A stretch of 62,766 nucleotides of DNA from a bacterium (GTDB taxonomy: Bacteria; Chloroflexota; Anaerolineae; Caldilineales; Caldilineaceae). Positions within the stretch are counted from its first letter, which is position 1, and the number at the start of each line of letters is the position of its first letter. The notes beneath the pieces were generated by a model that was given only the letters and a program-made list of their open reading frames with translations, ran no database searches and was not told the origin of the DNA. The position numbers were made by a program, and so were the translations under genes. Shown piece after piece: positions 62,546-62,766 of the stretch. Location: NCBI GenBank assembly GCA_016124945.1, contig WGMT01000066.1:1-62766 (forward strand). The letters are read 5' to 3'.

Positions 62546-62766
62546 GTGAACATCCAAGAAATTCTAGAGAAGCACAAGAAGTGGCGCAGGGATGAAGAAG
62601 GCGGGAAACGCGCGAACCTGCGGTCCGCGAACCTGCGGTCCGCGAACCTGCGGTCCGCGGACCTGCGGTCCGCGGACCTGACGGGCGCGGACCTGACGGA
62701 CGCGGACCTGACGGGCGCGGACCTGACGGGCGCGGACCTGACGGGCGCGAGCCTGCGGGACGCGAA
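62546..62766 (+). CDS. Pentapeptide-repeat protein, cut by the window end
   Basis: GTG start with AAAGGA 9 nt upstream. After a charged N-terminus come A(N/D)LRS, ADLTG and ADLTD repeats that continue to the last base. Family members form a right-handed quadrilateral helix; some mimic DNA and protect gyrase. 3' end not seen. Confidence 0.8.
   Translation, partial: MNIQEILEKHKKWRRDEEGGKRANLRSANLRSANLRSADLRSADLTGADLTDADLTGADLTGADLTGASLRDA

Larger units (their letters stand above)
59033..62766. mobile_element. One end of an integrated element, right end outside the window
   Basis: Recombinase, XRE repressor with divergent operator-controlled promoter, a string of short overlapping ORFs and a pentapeptide-repeat gene. 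The right boundary and direct repeats cannot be seen. Confidence 0.65.

Overview
The window is high-GC bacterial DNA that looks like a filamentous or sediment-type Chloroflexota (Caldilinea/Anaerolineae-like). This is inference from gene content: sugar ABC transporters with lipoprotein binding proteins, heparinase-type lyases, enolase-superfamily dehydratases, very long secreted mosaic proteins, and a protein C-terminus ending in an 'LYLPLI' motif. No rRNA, tRNA or CRISPR array was found.

Layout. 32-18067 (minus): one giant secreted mosaic protein of about 6,010 residues. 18.3-27 kb (plus): a polyuronate-degradation block with an oligogalacturonate-lyase-like propeller, two heparinase II/III-type lyases, a phosphotransferase-fold kinase and an aldo/keto reductase, interrupted by a minus-strand PIN/ribbon-helix-helix toxin-antitoxin pair. 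27.3-36 kb: a secreted beta-helix protein, oligopeptidase B, a CBS-domain protein with a hybrid histidine kinase, and a convergent response regulator. 36.3-42.2 kb: an ABC sugar importer (two permeases, lipoprotein) and an uncharacterised 633-residue protein. 42.3-43.1 kb: a DUF5678-like/retropepsin-like pair. 43.2-47.6 kb: two paralogous enolase-superfamily dehydratases flanking a putative injection-system cargo with a zinc-protease motif and a small partner gene. 47.7-53 kb: an RsbW-like ATPase, then a second ABC importer with an amidohydrolase. 53.3-59 kb: a cold-shock protein, an Asp-box propeller coupled to a divergent GroEL-like chaperonin, threonine synthase and a 2-hydroxyacid dehydrogenase. 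59.03 kb to the end: one end of an integrated mobile element (serine recombinase, XRE repressor with a divergent operator-controlled promoter, small ORFs, a pentapeptide-repeat gene cut by the window edge).

Working together: the lyases, importers, dehydratases, reductase and kinase fit import and breakdown of acidic polysaccharide fragments, with CBS/kinase/response-regulator and RsbW-like genes as nearby signalling. The strongest unexplained signal is repeat DNA. Nearly every 3' gene end carries a 50-170 bp palindrome, in several sequence families. Many have arms built of 7-9 bp tandem units. Some overlap stop codons, and one family is translated in frame inside two unrelated ORFs.
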